Shown here piece by piece: positions 25,867 to 36,145 of a DNA stretch of 62,382 bases; the first letter of the stretch is position 1; each line of letters begins with the position of its first letter. Source of the DNA: Pseudomonadota bacterium. GTDB lineage: Bacteria; Pseudomonadota; Gammaproteobacteria; Competibacterales; Competibacteraceae. A model generated the notes under the pieces. The model ran no database searches. It had not been told where the DNA came from and saw nothing but the letters and a program-made list of their open reading frames with translations. Where the stretch lies: NCBI GenBank assembly GCA_030917925.1, contig JAUPTV010000129.1:1-62382 (forward strand), in the 5' to 3' direction. The position numbers and the translations under genes were made by a program.

Positions 25867-27498
25867 TTACATATTGGGATAATTCGGTCCGCCGCCGCCC
25901 TGCGGCGTGACCCAGTTAATGTTCTGGGTCGGGTCTTTAATGTCGCAGGTCTTGCAGTGGACGCAGTTCTGGGCGTTGATTTGCAAGCGAGGGTTGTTCC
26001 CGTCGCTGTCCCGCACAATCTCATACACCCCCGCCGGGCAATAACGCTGTTCCGGCGCGTCATAAAGCGCCAGATTGACCCGGATCGGCACGGTCGCATC
26101 TTTCAGCGTCAGATGGCAGGGCTGATCTTCTTCATGATTGGTGTTGGAGATAAACACCGAAGACAGCCGATCAAAGCTGACTTTACCATCGGGCTTGGGA
26201 TATTCGATCTTCGGGCATTCACTGGCCTTCTTCAGCTTCGCATGATCCGGGTGATGATGCAGCGTCCACGGCGCTTTGCCTCGGAACAGGTAGGTGTCCA
26301 ACGCCGAATAGGCCATGGCGACCCACAATCCCCAGCGGAAGGACGGCTTGATATTGCGGACCTGATAGAGTTCCTCCCACAGCCAGCTTTGCCGCAACTG
26401 TTCAGGATAGGCGGTCACTTCCGTCGGTTGCTCCCCGGTGATCGCGGCAAACACCGCTTCAGCCGCAACAATGCCGGATTTCATCGCGGTATGCGTCCCC
26501 TTGATCTTGGGCGCGTTGAGGAAACCGGCGGTATCGCCGATGAGCAAGCCGCCGGGGAAAGTCAGCTTGGGAATCGACTGGATACCACCTGCCGAGATAG
26601 CGCGCGCCCCGTAGGCAATGCGGCGGCCCCCCTCGAACGTGGGTCGAATATCGGGATGGGTCTTGAAGCGCTGGAATTCCTCAAACGGCGACAGGTGCGG
26701 ATTTTCATAACCCAGCCCGACCACAAAGCCGACCGCCACCTGATTATTTTCCAGGTGATAAAGGAAGGAACCGCCATAGGTACTGGCGTCCAGCGGCCAG
26801 CCGACCGTGTGGACGATCTTGCCGGGCTGATGCTGCGCCGGATCGACTTCCCACAACTCCTTGATGCCGATGCCATAGGTCTGTGGGTCTACGCCTTCGC
26901 GCAGCTTGAAGCGCTCAAACAGGGTCTTGGTCAACGAACCGCGACAGCCCTCAGCAAACAAGGTATAGCGCGCCCGTAGTTCCATGCCTGGGGCAAACTG
27001 CTCAGTCGGCTCGCCATGCCGGTCCACGCCCATATCGCCGGTCGCGACGCCGACCACGACACCATCATCGTCATATAGCACTTCGGCGGCGGCGAAGCCG
27101 GGGTAAATCTCCACCCCCAGTTCTTCGGCCTGCGTTGCCAGCCAGCGGCACAGATTACCCAGGCTGATGATGTAGTTGCCGTGATTATGCATCTGCGGCG
27201 GGGTGGGTAGTGGGTACGACGTTTCGCGGGTCAGCAGCAGAAAATGGTCATCCTGGGCCGGCGTGTGCAGGGGTGCGCCCCGCTCCTTCCAATCCGGGAT
27301 CAGTTCATTCAGGGCGCGGGTTTCGATCACTGCGCCGGACAGAATGTGTGCGCCGACTTCGGAACCTTTTTCAATCACGCAAACGCTGACATCCTGCGCC
27401 TTGTCCGCCGCCAGTTGCTTAATACGGATAGCCGCCGATAGCCCGGATGGGCCAGCGCCAACGATCACGACATCATATTCCATACTTTCGCGTTCCAC
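25867..27498 (-). CDS. etfQO: Electron transfer flavoprotein-ubiquinone oxidoreductase
   Basis: A 543-residue membrane-associated flavoprotein passing electrons from reduced ETF (fatty-acid and amino-acid oxidation) to ubiquinone. N-terminal FAD site [18 protein letters not shown]-terminal 4Fe-4S ligands in CPAGVYE and [13 protein letters not shown], ending [13 protein letters not shown] 27498 is supported by AAGGAG (27505-27510 on the minus strand) 6 bp away. Its electron donor subunits etfAB are not in the window. Confidence 0.96.
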   Translation of the reverse strand: MERESMEYDVVIVGAGPSGLSAAIRIKQLAADKAQDVSVCVIEKGSEVGAHILSGAVIETRALNELIPDWKERGAPLHTPAQDDHFLLLTRETSYPLPTPPQMHNHGNYIISLGNLCRWLATQAEELGVEIYPGFAAAEVLYDDDGVVVGVATGDMGVDRHGEPTEQFAPGMELRARYTLFAEGCRGSLTKTLFERFKLREGVDPQTYGIGIKELWEVDPAQHQPGKIVHTVGWPLDASTYGGSFLYHLENNQVAVGFVVGLGYENPHLSPFEEFQRFKTHPDIRPTFEGGRRIAYGARAISAGGIQSIPKLTFPGGLLIGDTAGFLNAPKIKGTHTAMKSGIVAAEAVFAAITGEQPTEVTAYPEQLRQSWLWEELYQVRNIKPSFRWGLWVAMAYSALDTYLFRGKAPWTLHHHPDHAKLKKASECPKIEYPKPDGKVSFDRLSSVFISNTNHEEDQPCHLTLKDATVPIRVNLALYDAPEQRYCPAGVYEIVRDSDGNNPRLQINAQNCVHCKTCDIKDPTQNINWVTPQGGGGPNYPNM

Positions 27499-27642
27499 CG
27501 GTCACTCCTTACAGGGTTACTTTATGGTTGTCATGGGCGGGAAATCCGGATTTGGATGTGCAATTCCCGCAGTTTTCTGGATTGTAGCAAGTTGCTGCCT
27601 TGAACAAGGAGGGCTTGGATGATTGGAAGGTGTGTATTGGGG

Positions 27643-28026
27643 TCATTGACGCGGCCCGTTGATAATCTGGACCAGCGTATCGCTATGAAACACCAGAATT
27701 TGCAAAAACGTGCCACGTCCCCGGTGGTATTCCCACTTGTAGACCGGAATGACCCGGCGAACTTCTTGTTCGTAGCCGCCCGGCGCATTGGGATAGGGCC
27801 TTGGCGCTGCGGAAGAATCGTAATAGCCCTCATTGCGGCGCACGGTTTCCTCGATAAAGCCATCCTGCCAGGCCCGTTGCGGCTCGCCACACAATTCCAG
27901 CACCCGCGACTGCGAATCGCCGGTGTTCACCAGATAGCTGCCACAGCGCATACTGTCCGCGTTTGCCGTCGTCAGGCCCAGGCCGACCAGCGCCGCTACC
28001 AGCATCCCCTTTTGCCGTCTGTGCAT
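27643..28026 (-). CDS. DUF2845 secreted protein
   Basis: A 127-residue protein with a signal peptide (hydrophobic MLVAALVGLGLTTANA). The mature part starts DSMRCGSYLVNTGDSQSRVL with ELCGEPQ, the two-cysteine pattern of DUF2845. Probably periplasmic; function unknown. Separated by about 145 bp from the ETF-QO gene downstream and divergent from rarD. Confidence 0.85.
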   Translation of the reverse strand: MHRRQKGMLVAALVGLGLTTANADSMRCGSYLVNTGDSQSRVLELCGEPQRAWQDGFIEETVRRNEGYYDSSAAPRPYPNAPGGYEQEVRRVIPVYKWEYHRGRGTFLQILVFHSDTLVQIINGPRQ

Positions 28027-28112
28027 GAATCACCCCCTCACCGTGAGTTTTGCACCCGTTGAATCGAGTTCGTTCTGGTTATCATCTCTGATTTTCAAAC
28101 TTATAGTGAACC

Positions 28113-29030
28113 ATGGCTATGATTTCCACGCCTTCCCCGCGCCCGGCAGCCGATGGCGCGTTCGCGGGTCTTTTGAGCGCATTGGGCTGTTTCAGCTTCT
28201 GGGGACTGTTCCCCATCTACTTTAAATTGCTCCAGCATGTACCGGCCCTGGAGGTGCTGGCGCATCGGATTCTCGGGTCAGCCATAGTGCTACTCGGCAT
28301 CATCCTGGCGCAGCAACAAGGGGCGGCCCTGCGTGCGGAATTTCGCAACCCGCGCCGCCTCGGCTTCTATCTGTTGACAACGCTCCTGCTGTCCAGCAAT
28401 TGGCTGCTGTACATCTGGGCGGTACAGCAGGGCCGCATTCTGGAAGCCAGCCTGGGCTACTACATTAATCCTCTGGTGAACGTCCTGCTGGGAAGGCTGT
28501 TCCTGGGTGAACGATTGAACCGGCGTCAATTACTGGCAGTGCTGATCGCAGCGGGCGGCGTCCTGGTGCTGGTCGTCGGTCACGGCGTCTTCCCCTGGAT
28601 TTCCCTGACGCTGGCCTTCAGTTTCGGCAGCTATGGCCTGCTGCGCAAGAAAGCCGGCCATCCCCCGACGATGGGCTTGTGTGTGGAAACGATGCTGATT
28701 GCGCCCATCGCCCTGCTCTTCCTCATAGTAGCGGGCGGCGGGGCGCTGGGCACCGTGGATGGCCTCACCGATGCGCTACTGCTGGCCGCTGGCCCGATCA
28801 CGGTTTTCCCGTTGCTGATGTTTCTACTGGCCACGCAGCGCCTGCGTCTGTCTACCGTGGGTCTGATCCAGTACCTGACGCCCACCCTGCAATTTTTACT
28901 GGCGGTCACAGTTTATCGGGAGCCGTTCACTGTCATTCATCTGGCCGCATTCAGTGGCATCTGGCTGGCGCTGGCGCTATACAGTGCGGACGCCTGGCAG
29001 GGCCACCGCACGCTCACAAAAGCCTTGTAA
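28113..29030 (+). CDS. rarD: RarD-type EamA permease
   Basis: A 305-residue drug/metabolite transporter with ten hydrophobic helices arranged as two EamA halves. FSFWGLFPIYFKLLQHVPA near the N-terminus and LGYYINPLVNVLLGRLFLGERL are characteristic of RarD, the predicted chloramphenicol-sensitivity permease. The later half includes GLIQYLTPTLQFLLAV. Start ATG 28113; divergent from the DUF2845 gene. Confidence 0.93.
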   Translation: MAMISTPSPRPAADGAFAGLLSALGCFSFWGLFPIYFKLLQHVPALEVLAHRILGSAIVLLGIILAQQQGAALRAEFRNPRRLGFYLLTTLLLSSNWLLYIWAVQQGRILEASLGYYINPLVNVLLGRLFLGERLNRRQLLAVLIAAGGVLVLVVGHGVFPWISLTLAFSFGSYGLLRKKAGHPPTMGLCVETMLIAPIALLFLIVAGGGALGTVDGLTDALLLAAGPITVFPLLMFLLATQRLRLSTVGLIQYLTPTLQFLLAVTVYREPFTVIHLAAFSGIWLALALYSADAWQGHRTLTKAL

Positions 29031-29061
29031 CTGCCCGTTGCGCTAACCATCGGCGACGGAC

Positions 29062-30672
29062 TCAGGCCTCATAGGCGATGATCTGATTCCCGCCGGCGTC
29101 CTTGGCCAATTGCAGGGCCTGTCCGGCGGCTTCCAGCAACCGCTCGATGGCCTCGTCATCCGCTCCCCCGATCTCGGGATAAGTAGCCAGGCCCGCCGAT
29201 ACTGTCACGCACAGGCTACGCCCCCCGGTTACGGCGGGTTCCCAGTGGCGAATCAGCGTCAATAACCGCTCAACCAGGCGGCGGGCGGCGGACGTACCAC
29301 TGGTCGGCAATACCAGGGCAAATTCATCGTTGCCATATCGGGCGACCAGATCTTGCCGTTGAATGTTGCCGCCCAGCAACCGCCCCAGCGCAATCAATAC
29401 CTGATCGCCCACACTGTGGCCACAGGCTTCATTAATTTTCCCGCAGCCATCGACATCCAGTAACACCACACTGAGCGGTTGGTTCTGTTCCCTGGCGGTC
29501 GCCAACTCCTGCCGCAATCGTTCATGTAGACGCGGGCGGTTAAATAAGCCGGTCAAAGCGTCGAAGGCGTACTGACTAGTCGCCGATTCAGTAACTACTT
29601 CGCGATGCAAGCGTCCGGTGTGGGTGCTGGCCACCGTCGGGGTGGCGGCCAGATGATGTGGTAATCCGGCCAATGATTCCCGCTCGCCAGCCGGAAGTTT
29701 GCCACTGGTACGCTCCGGCCAGCGCTGAATTGAACGAATATCCAGCACTTCCCGGGCCTGATCGAGAATCCCGGCAATTTCAGCGGTATCCAGTGACTTG
29801 ATCTGGAACAGCGCCGCGATTTCAGGGAACTTCGCGCCTACCGCTTCCAGAATTTCCAGGTAGTGATCGGTTTCCAGCTTAAACCAGCTCCGGGCCAGGT
29901 CCGCGACTTCCTGGGAATTTTGCCAATAATTCGGGCGGACCCAGATGTCAGCGATGCGCACCGCCAGCGCTACACACTGGACCAGCGCCCGGTAGGTGTC
30001 CCTGGTTTCCACGCGGTCCGGCTCCAGGCTACCGGCGGTCGCCTGGCATAAATAGTCGGGCAGTCGCCAGTGGCGCATCAACCAGGTTCCCACCGCGGCG
30101 TGATCATCCCCCAGACGTTCCCGCTCCAGTTCGGCCAGTCGCCCGCAATTCAAAACGGGCGCTCCACCTTCCGGGTGTTCAGTCGCCTCAGTGAGTAAAA
30201 CGCTATAGGGTTCCGGCATCATGATGGAGAGTGCCAGAATCCCGACCCCGTGCAGCAACCCGGCCAAGAACAGCTCCTCCAGATTCTTCATCGACAGCCG
30301 TTCGCCGAGGATGCGGCAGGCGGTTGCCGCCAGCAGCGAGCGACGCCAGAACTGTTCGGTATTGAGCACCGCTCCGGTATCGCGTCCGGTCGCCACCAGG
30401 GAAAAACCGAGCGCCAGCGCCAGCGTGCCTTGCAGACCAAGCAGGCTGAGCACCTGCCGCAGGTTGGTCACCTTACGGCGCATCCCGTACAGGGGCGAGT
30501 TGGCGGCCCGGAACAGTTTGGTCACCAGGGCCGGATCCATCGAGATCACCCGGACGACCTCATTCATATCCACTTCCGGATCATTGGCCAGTTCAACCAT
30601 TTTGAGAGCCACCGCCGGCAGGCTTGGCAGGTTGCCGCAGAAACGCAGGCGTTGCTCCAGTTCATCATGCAT
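29062..30672 (-). CDS. HDOD-GGDEF signalling protein with degenerate GNDEF site
   Basis: A 536-residue cytosolic protein. Residues about 13-210 form an HDOD domain (NLPSLPAVALKMVELANDP). The C-terminal ~165 residues are a diguanylate cyclase domain (ALTGLFNRPRLHERL). The active-site motif reads YGNDEF instead of GGDEF, and the RxxD inhibitory site before it is not intact (QRQD). It may therefore be inactive or bind nucleotide without catalysis. ATG 30672 (MHDELEQ) is taken; an in-frame TTG at 30696 is possible. Its upstream region is occupied by an IS200/IS605-like remnant. Confidence 0.88.
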   Translation of the reverse strand: MHDELEQRLRFCGNLPSLPAVALKMVELANDPEVDMNEVVRVISMDPALVTKLFRAANSPLYGMRRKVTNLRQVLSLLGLQGTLALALGFSLVATGRDTGAVLNTEQFWRRSLLAATACRILGERLSMKNLEELFLAGLLHGVGILALSIMMPEPYSVLLTEATEHPEGGAPVLNCGRLAELERERLGDDHAAVGTWLMRHWRLPDYLCQATAGSLEPDRVETRDTYRALVQCVALAVRIADIWVRPNYWQNSQEVADLARSWFKLETDHYLEILEAVGAKFPEIAALFQIKSLDTAEIAGILDQAREVLDIRSIQRWPERTSGKLPAGERESLAGLPHHLAATPTVASTHTGRLHREVVTESATSQYAFDALTGLFNRPRLHERLRQELATAREQNQPLSVVLLDVDGCGKINEACGHSVGDQVLIALGRLLGGNIQRQDLVARYGNDEFALVLPTSGTSAARRLVERLLTLIRHWEPAVTGGRSLCVTVSAGLATYPEIGGADDEAIERLLEAAGQALQLAKDAGGNQIIAYEA

Positions 30673-30753
30673 GGTGTTATGACTACCCAGTGCCAATGCG
30701 AAAAATATAAGCAGGATTATATCAAAAAGGCGTTGCTGGCTATCAGGGACTTA

Positions 30754-31020
30754 TTGACATCCCCTCCGCTCTAAAGGACGGAGATTCCTCTGTAGAGGGT
30801 ATGATGCCCCATACCGAGAACACTGAATGTTCTCTGATCTCCCCCATAGAGCAAGTCCTATGGGTGGCACAGCCGACCGGCAACAGGTAGCCGAAACAAA
30901 AGCTTTTTAACACGATCAAGGTTTTACCTGCTCATCTTTTGAGCAGAACCACATACCTTAAATTGCCAAAGAACGGACTACCGTCGGTGGCGTAATCACG
31001 GTGGCCAACTAGTATAGTAT
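30754..31020 (-). mobile_element. Transposase-less IS200/IS605-like element with omega-RNA-like hairpin chain
   Basis: This gene-free stretch holds consecutive stem-loops: CTCCG/CGGAG with inner pairs (30764-30783), CCTC/GAGG (30787-30798), GGTATG/CATACC (30798-30815), GAGAACA/TGTTCTC (30816-30834), CCCATAG/CTATGGG (30843-30864) and CTGCTC/GAGCAG (30928-30946). On the minus strand the first one reads CTCCGTCCTTTAGAGCGGAG and is followed by GGGATGTCAA, the form of the right end and omega-RNA 3' terminus of tnpB elements. No tnpA or tnpB frame exists here, so it would be a deleted or miniature copy. The other boundary, placed at the CTATACTATACTAG stretch near 31020, is a guess. The rest of 30673-31190 shows only the FIST promoter. 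Confidence 0.55.
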
Positions 31021-31119
31021 AGCAAAAAACAGGCGAACTTCATTTGCCGCGATCTACATTACCGCCTTGGAGGACGAGGTGTTTCGCGCAAAATCCTGAT
31101 AATTTGTAATTGTATAAAT

Positions 31120-31146
31120 TTGTCATCTGCCCTTGTCATGTATAAT
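31120..31146 (+). promoter_or_regulatory. Predicted sigma70 promoter of the FIST gene
   Basis: TTGTCA (31120-31125), 15-bp spacer, TATAAT (31141-31146). The -10 is perfect; the spacer is short. About 45 bp before the FIST start. Confidence 0.45.
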
Positions 31147-31190
31147 CTTCAACCCGGTTTCTCAGAGCAATCCAATACGGAGTGAGTCGC

Positions 31191-32426
31191 ATGGAATCGA
31201 ATCCTCATGGTGTGGTCCTGGGCCAGGCCCGTCATACCGACGCTTTCCGCGCCGCCGAGCAAGCGGCGCTCCAGGCTCGTCATCAATGGCCAGCGGGTGA
31301 ATCGCCGGGCTGGGTGCTGGCCTTCGTTGGTGGACAGCACGACCCCACAAGGGTGCTGCGCGGTTTCCATACCGTACTGGGCGAGCTGCCGATTGTCGGG
31401 GGGTGCGGGGTGGGCGTGATTACGGTGAGCGCCGCCACCCTGACCGGCTACGAATGCGGTCTACTGTTGTTTCCGGCGACGTTGAACCCTGCAGGCATCG
31501 CCGTTGTGGATGGCCTGGAGCATGATGAGACTGCCGCTGGCCGTCGCCTGGGTCAGGCCTTGCGCGACATCGCCTCGCCCAATGCCACCGTACTGCTGTT
31601 CTATGACTCGGTGCATAGCAGTCCACCGCCCGTGTTGCATGTGGGTAGTCAGCTCATGGATGGCTTGTACGAAGGTCTCGGCGAACTCCACCCAACGATC
31701 ATCGGCGCTGGGACACTGGCGGATATGGAACTTTCGACCAGTTATATCTTTGATGGTCAGCAATCGCGGAAACACGCCGCCGTGGCGGTCGTGCTGCCCC
31801 CGGAACTGACCAGTCATGTCACCATCATGCACGGCTGTTATCCCGCCAGTGATTTTCTGGACATCACCCGCATCGACGGCGCCCGGGTTCTGGAATTGAA
31901 TGGCCGACCCGCGCTGACTGTGGCTGCCGAGCGGCTGGGCATCCCTCGCGAACAGTTGGCAACGTTGCGCCCGCCGCTATTTTCGCTGACGCTGGGGGAA
32001 AAGTACGGTGATCCCTTTGCGCCGTTTGATGACGGTCAGTATGTCAACCGACTGGTGATTGCCGCCGACCCTGATCACGACGCGCTCATCCTGTTTGAAG
32101 CCGACTTTCATATTGGCACCCGCGTTCAGCTCATGGCCATCGATCCACAGCGCATGATCGAATCAGCCCGAGGCCAAACGCAAGCGCTACTTGATGGTCT
32201 TGCTGGTCAACCGCTGGTATTCGGCCTGTATATCGACTGCGCCGGGCGCTCCGTCGCGTTCTGTGGTCTGGAAGCCGACGAAACGACGCCGGTGCGGGAA
32301 CAATTGGGTGCGTGTTGTCCTTTTCTGGGTTTCTATTCCGGCGTCGAAATAGCGCCACTGCTGGGGCGGGCGCGACCGTTGGATTGGACCGGGGTATTGG
32401 CGCTGTTTACGCGAACCGTTGCCTGA
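31191..32426 (+). CDS. FIST-domain sensor protein
   Basis: A 411-residue soluble protein with FIST N (about 30-225) and FIST C (about 225-390) regions, recognised by ELPIVGGCGVGVITVSAATL, LFYDSVHSSPPPVLHVG and IDCAGRSVAFCGL. FIST domains are proposed small-ligand (possibly amino acid) sensors and commonly pair with signalling proteins. GGAG (31179-31182) fixes ATG 31191. The end lies 4 bp before the next gene's ATG, a GGDEF-EAL protein, so the two are probably a sensor-output pair. Confidence 0.87.
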   Translation: MESNPHGVVLGQARHTDAFRAAEQAALQARHQWPAGESPGWVLAFVGGQHDPTRVLRGFHTVLGELPIVGGCGVGVITVSAATLTGYECGLLLFPATLNPAGIAVVDGLEHDETAAGRRLGQALRDIASPNATVLLFYDSVHSSPPPVLHVGSQLMDGLYEGLGELHPTIIGAGTLADMELSTSYIFDGQQSRKHAAVAVVLPPELTSHVTIMHGCYPASDFLDITRIDGARVLELNGRPALTVAAERLGIPREQLATLRPPLFSLTLGEKYGDPFAPFDDGQYVNRLVIAADPDHDALILFEADFHIGTRVQLMAIDPQRMIESARGQTQALLDGLAGQPLVFGLYIDCAGRSVAFCGLEADETTPVREQLGACCPFLGFYSGVEIAPLLGRARPLDWTGVLALFTRTVA

Positions 32427-32430
32427 ACGC

Positions 32431-34725
32431 ATGATGTCAGCCTCGCCAGATCAACAAGCGCTGAATTATTACCGCCAACAGTACGATGAAATCGGCGGTC
32501 GGCTCCTGCGCGTGCAACAGGAATTGACCCTGGCGTGCCGCGATGCCCGCCGCAGCCGCACCATCGCCCTGATTATTCAACGTCTTTACGAATCAGCGCA
32601 TCAGGCGGCCCCCAGTGAACCCATGGGTGAAATGTTGATCGGGCTGCTGATGGAATCGCTGCGCGTGGACTGCGCCGCACTGCTGGATTGGTCGGAGGAA
32701 GGACACCAATGTCAGATGAAATATGGTCTGGGTCTGGCGGCCGACTTCACCTTGCCACTCACCAAAGCGCCGCCGTTGTATGCCGCCAGTCTGCACCCCG
32801 AAACCCTGCCGGTCGCCGCCCGTGCGGCGCTGTATGCCGAAGGACTCTGCAACTGGTTGTGGCTCGCCGCGCCGACCGTCCACCTGGCCCTGTTGCTGGG
32901 TAATCGCCAATTACACAAGCTGGACAGCGATCTGGTTTTTGAGGAGGCCGACCAGGTTATTGCTACTGCAGTCTTCAAGGTCTACGTGGGGCTGTTGGAG
33001 CAGCAACGGGTCACTCAAGCCCTGCGCGTCGCAGAAACCAATTACCGCACCTTGTTTGAAAGCGCCCATGAAGCCTTTGCCGTATTGGACGCCAACACCG
33101 GGGTCGTGCTGGATGCCAACCCGCGTACTGCCGATCTGCTGAATTGTTCACTGGCCGAATTGCGTGGTCGGCTATCCCTCGAATGGCTGGCGGATGGCGC
33201 TATCCCCTGGAAACGCTACTGGCGGAGGGCGCTGGCGGGGCATCCACAGCAGTTTGAATGCCCGATCCGCACGGCGACTAATCTAGCCTGCTGGGTTGAA
33301 ATCCATCTCAACCGGATCAGTATCGACCGTCCGCTACTACTGGCAGTGCTGCGCGATGTCACCGAACGCCGGCAAAGCGAGGAACAACTGCGTTATCACG
33401 CCTTCCACGACGCGCTGACCCAGTTGCCCAACCGTGCCCTGATTCTTGAGCGTCTGGCGCAGGCCATCCAGCGGCGGCAGCGCGATCCCGGTTATCTGTT
33501 CGCCCTGCTGTTTCTGGATTTGAATCGCTTCAGTGTCATCAACGATAGTCTCGGCCATAGCCTGGGCGACCTGTTGCTGATCGCAATTGGCCAACGGTTG
33601 TGCGCCTATCTACGTCCAGAAGACAGCATCGCCCGGTTGGGCGGCGACGAATTTCTGATTCTACTGATGGACTTGAAGCACCCCGATGACGCCGCCTGCT
33701 GCGCTGAGCGCATGGAACGGGCGCTGGTGATTCCGTTTGCCATTAACCAACACGATATTTACACCAGCGCCAGTATCGGAATTGTGTTGGCCGATGATCG
33801 CTACCATGAGCCAGAAGCCTTGTTACGCGATGCGGATATCGCTATGTACGCGGCGAAAAAACGCGATGCGCCTTATCACCGGTACACGCTGTTCAAGCCG
33901 GCCATGCATGACCAGGCCTTGCATATCATGGAACTGGAGCGCGACTTGCGGCGAGCGGTGGACCGGCGTGAATTTCTGATTCACTACCAGCCGGTTGTGC
34001 ATTTGGCCAGTGGCCGACTCAAGGGCTTCGAGGCGCTGGTGCGCTGGCGGCATCCTGAACATGGGCTGATCGTGCCGAATGACTTTATCCCCATCGCGGA
34101 AGAAACCTTGCTCATCCTGCCCATCGGTCATCTGGTGCTGGAGGAGGCGTGTCGACAGGTGGCGGTTTGGGCTAACCAGTATTCACCGCCGCCGACGGTC
34201 AATGTCAATCTGTCCGGCCGTCAGTTTACTTCCACCAACCTGGCTGGCGAGATCGACCAACTGGTTCGTCAACATGACTGCGATCCAGCGTTACTTAATC
34301 TGGAAATTACTGAAAGCGCCATCATGAGCGATGTCGAAGCGGCGCAAGCCACGCTACAGCGTCTGCACAGTCAGGGCTTCCAGCTCAGCATGGATGATTT
34401 CGGGACCGGCTATTCCTCGCTGAGTTATTTACATCAGTTTCCGTTTGATGTGTTGAAAATCGACCGTTCTTTTATTCAGGCGCTGGGTCAGGACTTGAGC
34501 AGAAGCAAAATCGTTCATACGATCATCGCCTTGGCGCGGACCCTGGGCAAAACAGTGGTTGCCGAAGGCGTGGAAACCCGGGAACAGGCGGAATATCTGG
34601 CGGTGCTGGGCTGTGATTTTGGTCAGGGCTACTACTTCTCCCGACCGGTTGATGCTGAAACGGCGGAAGCTTTACTCAAAGACCCGCCCTGGTTGCGCCC
34701 GGTGAAGTGGGGAAACGAGTCCTGA
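32431..34725 (+). CDS. PAS-GGDEF-EAL cyclic-di-GMP enzyme
   Basis: A 764-residue cytosolic protein. The first ~190 residues look like a GAF-type sensor, then PAS (about 200-310, [17 protein letters not shown]), GGDEF (about 325-485) with intact [11 protein letters not shown], and EAL (about 505-760) with [27 protein letters not shown] and KIDRSFI. Both catalytic signatures are complete, so cyclase and phosphodiesterase activity are possible. Translationally coupled to the FIST gene upstream; FIST is the likely input. Confidence 0.92.
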   Translation: MMSASPDQQALNYYRQQYDEIGGRLLRVQQELTLACRDARRSRTIALIIQRLYESAHQAAPSEPMGEMLIGLLMESLRVDCAALLDWSEEGHQCQMKYGLGLAADFTLPLTKAPPLYAASLHPETLPVAARAALYAEGLCNWLWLAAPTVHLALLLGNRQLHKLDSDLVFEEADQVIATAVFKVYVGLLEQQRVTQALRVAETNYRTLFESAHEAFAVLDANTGVVLDANPRTADLLNCSLAELRGRLSLEWLADGAIPWKRYWRRALAGHPQQFECPIRTATNLACWVEIHLNRISIDRPLLLAVLRDVTERRQSEEQLRYHAFHDALTQLPNRALILERLAQAIQRRQRDPGYLFALLFLDLNRFSVINDSLGHSLGDLLLIAIGQRLCAYLRPEDSIARLGGDEFLILLMDLKHPDDAACCAERMERALVIPFAINQHDIYTSASIGIVLADDRYHEPEALLRDADIAMYAAKKRDAPYHRYTLFKPAMHDQALHIMELERDLRRAVDRREFLIHYQPVVHLASGRLKGFEALVRWRHPEHGLIVPNDFIPIAEETLLILPIGHLVLEEACRQVAVWANQYSPPPTVNVNLSGRQFTSTNLAGEIDQLVRQHDCDPALLNLEITESAIMSDVEAAQATLQRLHSQGFQLSMDDFGTGYSSLSYLHQFPFDVLKIDRSFIQALGQDLSRSKIVHTIIALARTLGKTVVAEGVETREQAEYLAVLGCDFGQGYYFSRPVDAETAEALLKDPPWLRPVKWGNES

Positions 34726-34736
34726 CGGGAATCGCA

Positions 34737-34765
34737 TTCGCTTATTCAACTCAATCCTCTATAAT
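34737..34765 (+). promoter_or_regulatory. Predicted promoter of the his operon
   Basis: TTCGCT (34737-34742), 17-bp spacer, TATAAT (34760-34765), 42 bp before hisB. The -10 is perfect and the -35 weak. No his leader peptide or attenuator was seen in the short gap. Confidence 0.45.
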
Positions 34766-34807
34766 CTTCTACCAACTTTTCCCCAAATTCCTGAATATGG
34801 AATCTTC

Positions 34808-35398
34808 ATGTCGGCACGCATCGCCACAGTCAAACGCGACACCCTGGAAACCCGGATTCAAGTTCGGGTCAACCTCGACGGCGCGGGCAACAGCCAGTTG
34901 GCAACGGGATTACCCTTTCTCGACCACATGCTTGACCAGATCGCCCGGCATGGCCTGATTGATCTGGGCATTCAAGCCGAGGGCGATCTGCACATCGACG
35001 CCCATCATACCGTCGAGGACATCGGCATTACTCTGGGTCAGGCCGTGCAACAGGTGCTGGGCGACAAGCGCGGCATCCGCCGTTACGGTCATGCCTACGT
35101 CCCGCTGGATGAGGCGCTCTCCCGGGTGGTATTGGACTGTTCGGGCCGCCCCGGTTTGGAATACGCGGTTGACTTTCCCCGCGCCCGAATCAGCGAGTTC
35201 GACGTCGACCTGTTCCGCGAATTTTTCCAGGGCTTCGTCAATCATGCCCTGATCACCCTGCACATTGACAACCTGCGTGGCCGGAACGCCCACCATATCG
35301 CCGAGACGGTGTTCAAAGCGTTTGGCCGGGCGCTGCGCATGGCGGTTGAACCCGATCCACGCATGACCGGCGTTCCCTCGACCAAGGGCAGTCTCTAA
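34808..35398 (+). CDS. hisB: Imidazoleglycerol-phosphate dehydratase
   Basis: A 196-residue mono-functional HisB (no N-terminal phosphatase). The manganese-binding HxxxH-type motifs are intact: [37 protein letters not shown] and [17 protein letters not shown]. First gene of the hisB-H-A-F-I-E run; the histidinol-phosphate phosphatase must be supplied by another gene. Confidence 0.98.
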   Translation: MSARIATVKRDTLETRIQVRVNLDGAGNSQLATGLPFLDHMLDQIARHGLIDLGIQAEGDLHIDAHHTVEDIGITLGQAVQQVLGDKRGIRRYGHAYVPLDEALSRVVLDCSGRPGLEYAVDFPRARISEFDVDLFREFFQGFVNHALITLHIDNLRGRNAHHIAETVFKAFGRALRMAVEPDPRMTGVPSTKGSL

Positions 35399-35449
35399 GT
35401 CCACCTCGCCAATCCCGCGTATCCTGCACACGCTCACGAGTCCCCCCGC

Positions 35450-36088
35450 ATGGCCAGCATCGCAATTATTGACTACGGCATGGGCAACCTGCGTTCCGTC
35501 GCCAAGGCGCTTGAACATGTCGCGCCCCAGGCTCAAGTTCGCGTGACCCAGCAACGCCACGACATTCTCAATGCGGATCGGGTCGTCTTTCCCGGTCAGG
35601 GTTCCATCCGCGACTGTATGCAGGAACTGGCTCGCTGGGATCTGGTGGATGTCGTCAAGGACGCCGCCCGCAGCAAGCCTTTTCTGGGCCTGTGCCTGGG
35701 GCCGCAGGCGTTGCTGGAATTCAGTGAAGAAAATGGCGGCGTGGCGGGCCTGAACGTATTACCGGGCCGGGTGGTCTGGTTTGGCGAACTGCATGATCCG
35801 GTCAGCGGCGAACGGCTCAAAGTGCCGCACATGGGCTGGAATCAGGTCCATCAGGTGCGCCCGCATCCGCTCTGGGCGGGCATTGCCCAGGACAGCCGCT
35901 TCTATTTTGTCCATAGTTATTATCTGCAACCCGCTGATGAAACGCTGGTTGCCGGTCGGACCGGGTACGGTTTCGACTTTGCCTCGGCGATTGCCAGGGA
36001 CAACATTTTTGCTGTGCAATTTCACCCGGAAAAAAGCGCACAAGCCGGTTTGCGCTTGCTCGCCAATTTTGCGGAGTGGAAACCCTAG
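35450..36088 (+). CDS. hisH: Imidazole glycerol phosphate synthase glutaminase subunit
   Basis: A 212-residue class I glutamine amidotransferase providing ammonia to HisF. Catalytic Cys in FLGLCLGPQALLE, and the His/Glu pair in VQFHPEKSA. Opens with IAIIDYGMGNLRSV. The nucleophile context GLCLGPQ differs slightly from the more usual GICLGMQ. 51 bp after hisB. Confidence 0.97.
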   Translation: MASIAIIDYGMGNLRSVAKALEHVAPQAQVRVTQQRHDILNADRVVFPGQGSIRDCMQELARWDLVDVVKDAARSKPFLGLCLGPQALLEFSEENGGVAGLNVLPGRVVWFGELHDPVSGERLKVPHMGWNQVHQVRPHPLWAGIAQDSRFYFVHSYYLQPADETLVAGRTGYGFDFASAIARDNIFAVQFHPEKSAQAGLRLLANFAEWKP

Positions 36089-36145
36089 TGGTTGGTAAAC
36101 ATCAGTACTGTCCACTGTAAATCTGCGCTGCTGGAAGAAGCCATT

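Noticed and set aside
25957-26979. 340-codon + strand frame opposite ETF-QO
   Set aside because: Fully antisense to a clear ETF-QO gene; composition typical of a shadow frame.
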